Source of the DNA: Sporocytophaga myxococcoides
GTDB taxonomy: Bacteria; Bacteroidota; Bacteroidia; Cytophagales; Cytophagaceae
Assembly: GCF_000775915.1 (NCBI RefSeq)
Contig: NZ_BBLT01000003.1
Span: 1 to 64,000, forward strand
Length of the DNA stretch: 64,000 nucleotides
Reading direction: 5' to 3'
The notes beneath the pieces are model-generated. The model did no database searches. It was given only the letters and a program-made list of their open reading frames with translations, and was not told where the DNA came from. Below are positions 54,096-62,566 of the stretch, in pieces. How positions within the stretch are numbered: the first letter of the stretch is position 1; every line of letters starts with the position of its first letter. The position numbers and the translations under genes are program-made.

Positions 54096-54899
54096 TTATT
54101 TTAACTCTTTAAAAGATATTAGTTTGACTGAATTTTTTTCGAGAAAAGATTTCCATTCACAGGATTTTAAAAATTCATATTCTTCTTTTCTTTTCAGATA
54201 AGAACCGGGCTTGTCTGTAGTTCCAGGATGCGTCATCATTTCTGCTGTCTGGTACTTATCAAAGGCATTAGCTAAAGATTTTGAGAATACTTCCATATCA
54301 GCTTTTTTATCAGCAGAGAAATCGGAAAGAAGAATCTGTGGGCTGATAAAATTTTTGATTTCTCTGTGAGGATAGAGACTCATAACTTTAAGGATTATTC
54401 TCCTTTTGTCAGAGAACCTATTTGTATTGAGTTTTCTAATTTTTTTTATCCCGGCTTCATTTAGGATTTTAAGAATAAAATCTCCTAATACTGGGTACTG
54501 ATGTATGTGTTGATGGCTATCGGCATGAGAGATTTCAACGCCCATTTTTGCCAAACGATCTATCTGATTTAATACTTCGGTTTTAATTTCTGCTTTGCTC
54601 AATGTGTTCAGCAGGAATTTTTTATAAATGATCTGAGCGGAAAGAAACTGTCCGTTTTCATCTGTAAGTGTTTTTACAAGAGAATGCCTGGATACCGGAT
54701 TGCCATCAATGAGGTTTAGGTGAAAACCGATTGAGACATTTCTTATTGCAATAAGTTCCCTCACATCTCCGGAAGAAACATGAGTAGCAAGAACTGTAGT
54801 ACTGGAAATTGCTCGTTTCTTTGCCAGTTCCAGAATCCCATCTGTTGCGAAAGCATCCCACCCAAAGTCGTCCGCGTTTATGATCAGCCGTTTATCCAT
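54096..54899 (-). CDS. YdjC/ChbG/HpnK-family carbohydrate deacetylase
   Basis: 267 residues. The metal site is intact: NADDFGWD (residues 6-13), HADSHQHIHQYP and MMTHPG. This family removes N-acetyl groups from sugars such as chitooligosaccharides (ChbG) or hopanoid-linked N-acetylglucosamine (HpnK). It lies between a GT2 (overlap of 8 bases) and the GT39 gene, so a lipid-linked N-acetyl-sugar intermediate is a reasonable substrate, by inference. Confidence 0.9.
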   Translation of the reverse strand: MDKRLIINADDFGWDAFATDGILELAKKRAISSTTVLATHVSSGDVRELIAIRNVSIGFHLNLIDGNPVSRHSLVKTLTDENGQFLSAQIIYKKFLLNTLSKAEIKTEVLNQIDRLAKMGVEISHADSHQHIHQYPVLGDFILKILNEAGIKKIRKLNTNRFSDKRRIILKVMSLYPHREIKNFISPQILLSDFSADKKADMEVFSKSLANAFDKYQTAEMMTHPGTTDKPGSYLKRKEEYEFLKSCEWKSFLEKNSVKLISFKELK

Positions 54900-55908
54900 T
54901 CATCAATTGGCCAGAGCTTTGATTTTCTAGTTTTAATGGGATAATGATTTTCTCGTCCGTAATTACTTCTCTTACTTTATAAGGAGGAGAAAATGATTTC
55001 TGGAAATAATTGTAAACTCCGATTTCAGCAATTATTCCTATTGACAGGAACATGGTTCCTATAAGCATGAGAAAAACACTGAACAGAAATTCTGCCAGGT
55101 AATGCTCTTTTATATTCAGTTGGAAAAACAATGAGCCAACTGTAAACCCAGTTGTAAGCGTAATTCCGATCAGAAAATTGATCAGCCCAATGAGGCCGAA
55201 TATTCTGAAAGGTTTGTTAATGTAGGAGATAAAGAATTTTAAAAACAAGAGGTCAAGGATTACCAAAAAGACCTTGCTGATTTTATAATTGCTCTTTCCT
55301 CTTTTTCTTTCCCTTATCTCTATTGGCAGCTCAGTGTAACGCGTTCCTTTACGGGCGACAATTGCGCCGAGAAATCTATGACTATCCCCCAGCATATTAC
55401 TGCCTTGCAACAAATAACTTCTATAGGCCTTAAAGGTGGCGCCGAAATATCTGAGATTTACACCGGAAATGCTTTTTATCATTTTATGTCCTGTCTCAGC
55501 CAGGAAGTTTTTGATAGCAGACTCAGGTCTTCTGATTTTTGCACCACCAACCATATCGTAGTTTCCTTTTTGCATTTCCTCAATAAATACAGGAATGTAC
55601 TGAGGATCATGCTGTAAGTCCCCATCCATGGCGACAATGATTTCTCCCGATGCCTGTTCAAATCCTGCTCTCAGAGCCATTGTCTGACCATAGTTTCCTG
55701 CAAGGTTTATTGCTTCTATCTGTTTAAACTCTTTTGCAAGAGCCTGTATTTTAGTCCATGTATAGTCTCTGCTTCCGTCATTTACCAGTAATATCTGATA
55801 ACTGTAATTAGTAGCGTTCATCACCGATACAATTTCATGTACAAGCTCGAACACATTTTCTTCTTCGTTGAAAAGCGGAACAACAACAGACACGAAATAT
55901 TTAGCCAT
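54892..55908 (-). CDS. GT2 polyprenyl-phosphate glycosyltransferase (ArnC/DPM-like)
   Basis: 338 residues. The GT-A domain (1-220) has VVVPLFNEEENVFEL, LVNDGSRD, AMDGDLQHDPQY and RERKRGKSNYKISK. Two C-terminal membrane helices (about 235-258 and 268-293) anchor it. This is the ArnC/GtrB architecture, transferring a sugar to polyprenyl phosphate on the cytoplasmic face. It is first in the four-gene run. About 278 bases separate it from the divergent kynurenine-pathway gene and nothing specific was recognised there. Confidence 0.92.
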   Translation of the reverse strand: MAKYFVSVVVPLFNEEENVFELVHEIVSVMNATNYSYQILLVNDGSRDYTWTKIQALAKEFKQIEAINLAGNYGQTMALRAGFEQASGEIIVAMDGDLQHDPQYIPVFIEEMQKGNYDMVGGAKIRRPESAIKNFLAETGHKMIKSISGVNLRYFGATFKAYRSYLLQGSNMLGDSHRFLGAIVARKGTRYTELPIEIRERKRGKSNYKISKVFLVILDLLFLKFFISYINKPFRIFGLIGLINFLIGITLTTGFTVGSLFFQLNIKEHYLAEFLFSVFLMLIGTMFLSIGIIAEIGVYNYFQKSFSPPYKVREVITDEKIIIPLKLENQSSGQLMNG

Positions 55909-56186
55909 AAAAAAATTATTTAATTTCCCGGCTATATTAACCCTGAACCTTAAATAGTGTTTAAAGAACTGGTTAATAAATTGTTATATAAGGTGTAAAA
56001 GGGTTAGCTTTTTAATGATAAATATTATAGGGATTGATCACTGAAATTCAGAACAGCTATCAAAAAAGCATGATTGACAAGGATCTCACCGCAAATAGTT
56101 TTTGATCATTAAAAAATACCATATTGATTGCTAAATTGTGCACTTAAATAAAAGGAACTTGTTCAATATTTAAAGGAGAAAAAATT

Positions 56187-56717
56187 ATGGCAGTTCAAAG
56201 ACCATTCAGTTTTAAAAAGTGGATTGAAGAAAACAGGCATTTGCTGAAGCCACCGGTAGGAAACCAACAAGTATATAAAGGCAATGATGATTTTATAGTT
56301 ATGGTTGTCGGTGGACCTAATTCAAGAAAGGATTATCATTTTAATGAAGGAGAGGAGTTTTTCTATCAGCTGGAAGGCGATATTAATCTTAAGATTCTTG
56401 AAGATGGGAAGCCGGTAGATATTCCAATCAGAGAAGGAGAAATTTTTCTTTTACCGGGAAAGGTGCCTCATTGCCCGCAAAGACCAGCCAATACAGTGGG
56501 ACTTGTGATGGAACGCTACAGAAAACCAGGGGAAAAAGACGGCTTTATCTGGGTTTGTGAAAAATGCGGAAACAAGCTTTATGAAGAGTACGAATATATA
56601 TCAGATATCGTAAAACAACTTCCTGTTATTATGGAAAGGTTTTACTCTTCAGAGGAGCTTAGAACCTGCAAAGTTTGTGGGACGGTAATGGAGCCTCCGG
56701 TTAAGCCTAAGGCTTAG
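56187..56717 (+). CDS. nbaC: 3-hydroxyanthranilate 3,4-dioxygenase
   Basis: 176 residues of a cupin. The iron ligands are His in DYHFNEGEEFFYQLEG together with the Glu of that motif, and His in KVPHCPQRP. The C-terminal CEKC and CKVC pairs form the second, rubredoxin-like metal site of the bacterial enzyme. It opens 3-hydroxyanthranilate to aminocarboxymuconate semialdehyde, the precursor of quinolinate. The two enzymes upstream in the pathway are encoded by the next two genes. AGGAG precedes the ATG by about 9 bases. Confidence 0.95.
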   Translation: MAVQRPFSFKKWIEENRHLLKPPVGNQQVYKGNDDFIVMVVGGPNSRKDYHFNEGEEFFYQLEGDINLKILEDGKPVDIPIREGEIFLLPGKVPHCPQRPANTVGLVMERYRKPGEKDGFIWVCEKCGNKLYEEYEYISDIVKQLPVIMERFYSSEELRTCKVCGTVMEPPVKPKA

Positions 56718-57028
56718 CTTGTGTATCAAAATAAATGGACCTCATCCCTAACCCTTCTCCTGAAACGGACACTGGTCATGTTGAGCTTGCGAAACATTTG
56801 AGTTTTCAAAAAGAATGAGAATTTGGATATCTGTCAGCAAGTCATTTGTAATAGAAAATTATTTTGTGACTATCAGATCCTTCGCGGGGCTCAGGATGAA
56901 AAACTAGCATAATGAAGTGTTATGGAGACAGCGTCAAGTTGAATAGCTGTGTCTTTTGAGGAGAGAGATTTAGGTGAGGTTTTTTTGGATAAAATTAAAG
57001 AGTATATAAAATTTTCACCTTCTGCTTA
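56718..57028. other. Gene-free interval with decayed dispersed-repeat fragments
   Basis: The 311 bases between the dioxygenase and kynU contain GGACCTCATCCCTAACCC, a word seen in a common family of dispersed intergenic repeats, and two facing fragments, GTCATGTTGAGCTTGCGAA (56774-56792) and ATCCTTCGCGGGGCTCAGGA (56877-56896), that resemble the two halves of a widespread REP-type palindrome (CTGAGC...GCTCAG). No gene is credible here. The kynU promoter presumably lies in the last 100 bases. Confidence 0.5.
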
Positions 57029-58330
57029 ATGGCAATGAGAAATTTGAAATTTTCCACGGATAAAAAATTTGCAAAAAGTCTGGATTTAAAAGATCCTCTG
57101 AAAGATTTTAAAAAGCAGTTTTTAATTCCTGGAAAAGGTAAAAACAGCCAGATTTACTTTTGTGGTAACTCTCTTGGACTACAGCCTGTGACGGCAAAGA
57201 AATATATTGAAACAGAACTTAAAGACTGGGCAGAACTGGCGGTTGAGGGGCATTTCAAAGGGACTAATCCATGGGCGGATTATCACAAGCTTTTCAGAAA
57301 GCCGCTGGCTGCGCTTTGTGGAGCCTTACCGGAAGAGGTAGTTGCAATGAACAGTCTAACAGCGAATCTGCACCTGCTGCTTGTAAGTTTTTATTGGCCA
57401 CGTGAGAGGAGGGTTAAAATTCTTACAGAAGCAGGAAGCTTTTCTTCTGACATCTATGCGCTAACTTCACAGATTGAGATCAGAGGTTTTGATCCGGCAG
57501 AGTGTCTGGTAGAAGTTGGTCCACGAGAAGGCGAATTTGCTATTCGTGACGAAGATATTATTAGCAAAATTGAGGAATTGGGAGATGAGCTTGCATTGGT
57601 AATGATGAGCGGTGTTAATTACTACACAGGTCAGGCATTTGATATGGAAGCAATTGCTGAAGCAGCTCATAATGCAGGAGCCTATGTTGGTTTTGATCTT
57701 GCACATGCCATTGGCAATATTCCTTTAAACCTTCATGAGTGGCAGGTGGATTTTGCTACCTGGTGTTCTTATAAATATCTGAATGCTGGTCCGGGGGCTA
57801 CAGCCGGATTGTTTGTGCACAGTGAGAATTTTCACTTGCCGAGATTTGCCGGATGGTGGGGAAATGATGAAAAGGAAAGGTTTCTAATGAAACCGGAGTA
57901 TGAACCCTCTATAGGCGCGGAAGGCTGGCAGTTGAGTAATGCTCCAGTTTTGCCGATGGCGGTTTTGAAAGCCTCATTGGATATTTTTCAAAAAGCTGGA
58001 TTGAAGAAAATTTTTAAAAAAAGCGAACAGCTGACTGCCTATCTGGAGTATCTGATAAAAATAAAATGTACTCCGGCTCAGAAGGAAAAGCCTTACAAAA
58101 TCAGAATTATAACACCGACAGAGCCATCTAGAAGAGGAGCTCAGCTTTCCATCTATTTTGAAAAAGGAGATGGTAAAAGGCTGGTTCAGCAGTTTGCCAA
58201 AGAAGGAATCATACTTGACTGGAGATCCCCCAATGTGCTCAGGGTTTCACCAGCTCCGCTATACAATTCATTTACAGAGGTCTATACCTTTGTTGAGAAG
58301 TTTGCCGAATTCTGCGAGTATATAAATTAA
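57029..58330 (+). CDS. kynU: Kynureninase
   Basis: 433 residues of fold-type I PLP enzyme. The PLP lysine is in WCSYKYLNAGPG, the aspartate contacting the cofactor in VGFDLAHAIGN, and FCGNSLGLQP is the typical N-terminal motif. It cleaves kynurenine or 3-hydroxykynurenine into (3-hydroxy)anthranilate and alanine. The length matches the family and the start gives MAMRNLKF. The kmo gene begins 2 bases after its stop, so the two are coupled. Confidence 0.96.
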   Translation: MAMRNLKFSTDKKFAKSLDLKDPLKDFKKQFLIPGKGKNSQIYFCGNSLGLQPVTAKKYIETELKDWAELAVEGHFKGTNPWADYHKLFRKPLAALCGALPEEVVAMNSLTANLHLLLVSFYWPRERRVKILTEAGSFSSDIYALTSQIEIRGFDPAECLVEVGPREGEFAIRDEDIISKIEELGDELALVMMSGVNYYTGQAFDMEAIAEAAHNAGAYVGFDLAHAIGNIPLNLHEWQVDFATWCSYKYLNAGPGATAGLFVHSENFHLPRFAGWWGNDEKERFLMKPEYEPSIGAEGWQLSNAPVLPMAVLKASLDIFQKAGLKKIFKKSEQLTAYLEYLIKIKCTPAQKEKPYKIRIITPTEPSRRGAQLSIYFEKGDGKRLVQQFAKEGIILDWRSPNVLRVSPAPLYNSFTEVYTFVEKFAEFCEYIN

Positions 58331-58332
58331 AA

Positions 58333-59685
58333 ATGATGGAGGAAAAAAAAATAGTTATATCCGGAGGAGGATTGGTAGGAAGTTTACTCGCATTGTTGTT
58401 AGGAAAGGCAGGTTATGAAGTGGATGTCTATGAAAAGCGGCCGGACCCGTTAATGACTGCTCCTGAAACTGGCAGATCCATAAATCTTGCGCTTAGCCAC
58501 CGCGGAATCAAAGCATTGCAGGCAGCAGGGGTGGAACAGGAAACGATGAATATTGCCATTCCTATGAAAGGCAGATTCATACACCATGAAGATGGCACCA
58601 ATTCTTTTCAGCCGTATGGAGAAGAAGGGCAGGTTATTTATGCCGTCTCCAGAGCCGATCTGAACAAAACTTTGCTGAATAAAGCAAGAGAAGCGCATAA
58701 TGTAAAACTCTTTTTTAATGAAAGATGTGTTAAGGTAAACATTGAAGAGTTCAGTATTGAGTTTGAAAACAAACTGGATGGAACGGTTAAGGCTAGAGAG
58801 TTTTCAGTGCTGTTCGGAGCAGACGGTGCGTTTTCTCAGGTCAGGAGTTCTTTGTTGCCAACCTGCAGATTCAATTATTCTCAGGAATATCTGGAGTATG
58901 GATATAAAGAATTGACTATTCCCTCCGATGCAGGTGCACACAGAATGGAAAAGAATGCGCTGCACATCTGGCCAAGAGAGAAGTTCATGCTGATAGCGTT
59001 GCCGAATTTGGACGGGACATTCACCGCAACGCTGTTTCTTCCATTCGAAGGCGAAAATTCATTCGAATCCTTAAAGACTGATGCACAGGTAGAGACTTTT
59101 TTTAAAAGTAATTTTGCAGATGCCGCAGACCTTATACCAGAGTTAAAAAAGCAATTTGCCGAGCATCCGACTTCTGCATTAGTCACCGTGAAATGTTATC
59201 CATGGGTATATGAAAACCGCATCGCACTAATCGGAGATGCGGCACACGCGATTGTTCCGTTTTATGGACAAGGTATGAATGCAGGCTTTGAAGACTGTAG
59301 AGTGTTGTATGATCTTGTTACTAAAAACTGGAGCTTAAACTCAAGTCTTCAGGAATATCAGAAATTGAGAAAACCAGCAGGTGACGCAGTAGGACAACTG
59401 GCACTTCAGAATTTCATTGAGATGCGGGACCTGGTGAATGATAAGAAGTTTCTTCTGAGGAAAAAGATCGAAGCAATAATTCACCACAAGATACCGGGTT
59501 ATCTTCCTCTTTACAGCATGGTCACTTTCAGCGATCTTCCGTATCATGAAGCTCTGGAGAAAGGGCAGAAGCAAGAAAGGTTGATGGAGGAGATTATGAA
59601 GATTGAAAATATAGAAGCATTGTCGGAGGACAAAGAAGTGTGGGAGAAGATAGAGGAGATGGTGAAGAGGGAAATGGGGAGGTGA
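58333..59685 (+). CDS. kmo: Kynurenine 3-monooxygenase
   Basis: 450 residues of FAD-dependent aromatic hydroxylase. The N-terminal Rossmann motif ISGGGLVGSLLALLLGKAGY, the substrate-site ETGRSINLALSHRG, and GDAAHAIVPFYGQGMNAGFE are all present; the C-terminal region is shorter and less hydrophobic than the eukaryotic membrane anchor. It makes 3-hydroxykynurenine with NADPH and O2. With kynU and the dioxygenase it forms the aerobic tryptophan-to-quinolinate route for NAD; the first two enzymes of that route are not in the window. Confidence 0.95.
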   Translation: MMEEKKIVISGGGLVGSLLALLLGKAGYEVDVYEKRPDPLMTAPETGRSINLALSHRGIKALQAAGVEQETMNIAIPMKGRFIHHEDGTNSFQPYGEEGQVIYAVSRADLNKTLLNKAREAHNVKLFFNERCVKVNIEEFSIEFENKLDGTVKAREFSVLFGADGAFSQVRSSLLPTCRFNYSQEYLEYGYKELTIPSDAGAHRMEKNALHIWPREKFMLIALPNLDGTFTATLFLPFEGENSFESLKTDAQVETFFKSNFADAADLIPELKKQFAEHPTSALVTVKCYPWVYENRIALIGDAAHAIVPFYGQGMNAGFEDCRVLYDLVTKNWSLNSSLQEYQKLRKPAGDAVGQLALQNFIEMRDLVNDKKFLLRKKIEAIIHHKIPGYLPLYSMVTFSDLPYHEALEKGQKQERLMEEIMKIENIEALSEDKEVWEKIEEMVKREMGR

Positions 59686-59741
59686 ATTTTTGAAGTTGCT
59701 TATATTAACGTAAACGGTCTTTTAAGACATAACCACCTGAA

Positions 59742-60221
59742 ATGAAAGGTCTAATTAATAATAATAATATAGTTGAATATATTGAGAGGCCTTTAAAGGA
59801 TACGGGTTCAGTTAGGAGGACAAACGGGTTTAGAATTCCTTTGGAAGGAATTAAGATTATAGGAGTAAGAGCTATTGTATTATTAGATGATGAAGATTTT
59901 ATAGTTTCCTTAATTGATAGCAATAAGAAAGAATATAAATTTTCATCATTGGAGTTTAATACACTGACTGCAAAATTTCTTGAAGAAAAATTTAATATAA
60001 GCCTAACGACTCTATGGGGCACTTTTACTTATAAAGAACATATCAATGGAGTAAATAAAGTTTTATATCCTAAAGAATTTGAGGGAAAAAAGCTTTATAA
60101 AGGGATATTTGAGTCACCAAAGTCATTTTTCTATGGATTGAATATTTTTTTTGAACCTCATAAGGGTATTTTAACAAATGAAGTGGAAGCTTATATTGAA
60201 AGTATAAGTGTTTCAAATTAA
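59742..60221 (+). CDS. Hypothetical protein, accessory region
   Basis: 159 residues not recognised. There is no signal peptide. A hydrophilic N-terminus with an Asn run is followed by a beta-rich middle (IIGVRAIVLLDDEDFIVSLI) and an aromatic C-terminal half (TTLWGTFTYKEHING, SFFYGLNIFFEPH). Codon use is more AT-biased than in the kynurenine genes before it. The gene is isolated, followed by 140 bases without a gene, and begins the small accessory set that leads into the repeat array. Confidence 0.55.
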   Translation: MKGLINNNNIVEYIERPLKDTGSVRRTNGFRIPLEGIKIIGVRAIVLLDDEDFIVSLIDSNKKEYKFSSLEFNTLTAKFLEEKFNISLTTLWGTFTYKEHINGVNKVLYPKEFEGKKLYKGIFESPKSFFYGLNIFFEPHKGILTNEVEAYIESISVSN

Positions 60222-60361
60222 AGGTTTAACAATAGGTATGAGAAAAATGAGAATTCTAAAGATTTCAATGAAAAACTTGAGACACCATTGACCGGAATTA
60301 GCTGGAAACATCTATAACAAGAGTTATTGACTAGTCCTATAATTTTAATATAAACCAGTTT

Positions 60362-60577
60362 ATGAAGAGGCTACTTTTTGTTAATGCATTACCCTTATTT
60401 TTCTTAGGATGTACTTATAATGCGGATCGTTCAGTTTTAAAAAAGTTATATTCGGATGCGCAAGATTCATTATACTTTGAACCAATACATTTATCACAGG
60501 ATGAATCAAATCAGATAATGAATTCAACAAAATTTTCAATTGATTATTTATTAAATGCGGATGGGGTTTATAATTGA
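60362..60577 (+). pseudogene. Short lipoprotein gene, probably truncated by a TGA
   Basis: 71 residues: MKRLLFVNALPLFFLGC gives a lipoprotein signal (lipobox FLGC), followed by a polar stretch up to DGVYN. The frame continues after the TGA (60575-60577) for about 60 more codons (GFQLGIVLYNWGLIDASVYS and on), running into the start of the next gene. A Trp codon changed to TGA would explain this. It may also simply be a short lipoprotein. Function unknown. Confidence 0.4.
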
Positions 60578-60686
60578 GGATTCCAACTCGGAATTGTATT
60601 ATACAATTGGGGATTGATTGACGCGTCAGTTTACTCCTGTTGGATATCTGAGGGCTATAATATAAATCAACTCACATTTTGGGAAA

Positions 60687-61367
60687 ATGAAAACTTTACT
60701 AATTCTTACCATTTTCTTCTTTCATGGATTTTACGTCTTACCTCAGGATATTATTATTGAAGGAGTGGTGAAAGATACTAAAACTGAAAAACTCGTTCCT
60801 TCATCAATTTTAATAGATGCCGCCTCAGGTCCAGAAAGATTTATTAGATATGATAAATCTGAGACCGATTCATTAGGATACTATCGTATAGAGCTTCCGA
60901 AAAACAATTACAGAATTCTTTTTTCTGCTCCTTATTATAATTACTATTTTGTTTTTATTGATTCTACTAATTCTTATTATAGAATAAACATTCCAATAGA
61001 ATTGGATGAAGGGTCATTTAAACTATGTTTTGAGTTTAATTCCTGTAATATTAATGACTTAGACACGACAGTTTTACTAGATGTTTTAGAGGGCATTAAT
61101 ATTAATCGTGAAATTTTTAAAAGAGTTAAATATGATATCATATGCAAAGCCGATGTTAGTGAAAATAATTCCAAAGAACTGTCGCTGGCAAGGGGAAAAG
61201 AAATAGTAAAATATTTTACTAAGAAAGGTATTGCAAAAAGACATTTTAAAATACATCCGAATGTATGTGAAGGGGAGTCTATTTATGACATAAAAACTAA
61301 TAGAACGGTTTTTTTCTGTGTCAGAACTTGGGGGCTTAGGAGAGATATAACCAATAAAAGTAATTAG
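60687..61367 (+). CDS. Secreted protein with carboxypeptidase-regulatory-like and OmpA-like parts
   Basis: 226 residues with a signal peptide (through FYVLPQ). Residues about 22-85 (IIIEGVVKDTKTEKLVPSSI, DSLGYYRIELP) form a carboxypeptidase-regulatory-like beta sandwich. The C-terminal part (about 145-215) has a degraded OmpA-like peptidoglycan-binding pattern: CKADVSENNSKELSLARGKE, VKYFTKKGIAKRHFKIHPNV and NRTVFF, compared with GHTD...N..LS..RA...Y....G of the family. The canonical Asp and Arg contacts are partly lost. It is likely envelope-associated. Confidence 0.6.
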   Translation: MKTLLILTIFFFHGFYVLPQDIIIEGVVKDTKTEKLVPSSILIDAASGPERFIRYDKSETDSLGYYRIELPKNNYRILFSAPYYNYYFVFIDSTNSYYRINIPIELDEGSFKLCFEFNSCNINDLDTTVLLDVLEGININREIFKRVKYDIICKADVSENNSKELSLARGKEIVKYFTKKGIAKRHFKIHPNVCEGESIYDIKTNRTVFFCVRTWGLRRDITNKSN

Positions 61368-61413
61368 CATTTTTTTATACAGTGCAGTAAACTAGTTAAA
61401 GGTATTAGTAAGA

Positions 61414-61971
61414 ATGAAAATGACCTACTCAATACAACACCTAATAGATAGAATCAACAATGGCGAAAGGCTGAAGTATATTTATTTCTGGGGGCATCAG
61501 CCTGCTAAGGACGGAGCTATAACCAACTCATGTTTCAGTCAATGGTGGATTGCGGATTTTAGAGTTGATGGCATTATCTATAAGACTGCCGAACACTGGA
61601 TGATGGCTAAGAAGGCTGAATTATTTGGTGACAAGGAACTGCATGAGAAGATCATACATGCCAAATCTCAAGGAGAAGCAAAAGATCTGGGTCGCAGGAT
61701 ATCAGAGTTTAATCAGGAAAACTGGGAAGCATCCCGCTTTGAAATTGTAGTGGAAGGGAATTATCATAAGTTTTCCCAACATCTGGAATTGAAAGACTTT
61801 TTGCTGAAGACGCAAGATAGAATTTTGGTTGAAGCAAGTCCGGTCGACAACATTTGGGGTGTTGGATTAGCAAAGGATAACGCGCGGATAGAGAATCCGG
61901 AAGAGTGGAATGGCTTGAATTTGTTAGGATTTGCGCTGATGGAGGTGAGAGACAAATTGAATAAAGAATAA
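61414..61971 (+). CDS. NADAR-family protein (YbiA-like N-glycosidase)
   Basis: 185 residues of the NADAR family: FSQWWIADFRVDGIIYKTAEHWMM is the signature N-terminal block, followed by NYHKFSQHLELKDFLLKT and ASPVDNIWGVGLAKDN. Relatives are N-glycosidases that act on riboflavin-pathway intermediates (YbiA), and others in this superfamily process NAD or ADP-ribose derivatives and some take part in phage defence. The substrate here is unknown. The second Met (codon 3) could be the start. It borders the repeat array. Confidence 0.88.
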   Translation: MKMTYSIQHLIDRINNGERLKYIYFWGHQPAKDGAITNSCFSQWWIADFRVDGIIYKTAEHWMMAKKAELFGDKELHEKIIHAKSQGEAKDLGRRISEFNQENWEASRFEIVVEGNYHKFSQHLELKDFLLKTQDRILVEASPVDNIWGVGLAKDNARIENPEEWNGLNLLGFALMEVRDKLNKE

Positions 61972-61983
61972 GGAAGCCAGTTA

Positions 61984-62250
61984 GACCTTGAAGAGAGGCG
62001 CGTATATATTCGACCCCTTCAGGGTCGTGCCTATACCGAGATACTTTACTATAAACATGTAATCCCTTCAGGATTAAATCAAACTCAGCAGAAACATTTT
62101 TTTCGGAATGGATTCAGGTTGTCTAGGTAGTGAAAGGGGAGATAAGTTATTATTAATAAGGATCAAATAAATTGTGAATTGATCTTTAATGTTTTTGATT
62201 AATTCAAAGTTGCAGGAGGAGTGACCTCGAAGAGGTCATATGTTTATAGA
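61984..62250. repeat. Array unit U1 (B-C-remnant-A) preceded by a decayed A hairpin
   Basis: A decayed A hairpin lies at 61984-61998. Hairpin B CGACCCCTTCAGGGTCG is at 62011-62027, hairpin C TAATCCCTTCAGGATTA at 62060-62076, and hairpin A GACCTCGAAGAGGTC at 62223-62237, followed by CATATGTTTATAG. Between C and A, about 62085-62150 resembles the start of the transposase gene (62644 on), e.g. GGTTGTCTAGGTAGTGAAAG against AGTTGTCTGTGCAGTGAAAG. No gene is present. Confidence 0.85.
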
Positions 62251-62273
62251 AAAAAACGTTATAGATAACATTT

Positions 62274-62545
62274 CGACCCTGAAGGGGTCGCACAAAACCT
62301 TGGCGTTTTTACAATAAACATTCAATTTTTTCAGAATTAAAAAGCCCAAGCGCATTCTTCAGATATACATTTAAGTTGTCTCTGTCGTACTAGCCAAAAG
62401 TTCTTTTTGGAAAAGAAGCTATAAATCTATTTCAGGAACAGCCAGTATTGAAGACCAAAAATTGTTAGTTTCATAGATCTCAAATACTTGTATATTAGCC
62501 AAATTGTAAGGAAAGGTGACATTGAAGAGGTCATATGAATATAGA
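62274..62545. repeat. Array unit U2 (C and A decayed)
   Basis: Hairpin B CGACCCTGAAGGGGTCG is at 62274-62290; a decayed C at 62323-62339; a decayed A at 62518-62532 (GACATTGAAGAGGTC), followed by CATATGAATATAG. Around 62355-62390 a segment resembling the transposase 5' end is present (ATTCTTCAGATATACATTTA against ATTTTCTCAGATTTACATAC). Confidence 0.7.
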
Positions 62546-62566
62546 GAAAAGGATAATAGATATATC

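Noticed and set aside
57398-57411. CCACGTGAGAGG in kynU as a further parS site
   Set aside because: Only the CCACGTGA core matches; the flanking bases of the palindrome are absent and it lies within coding sequence.
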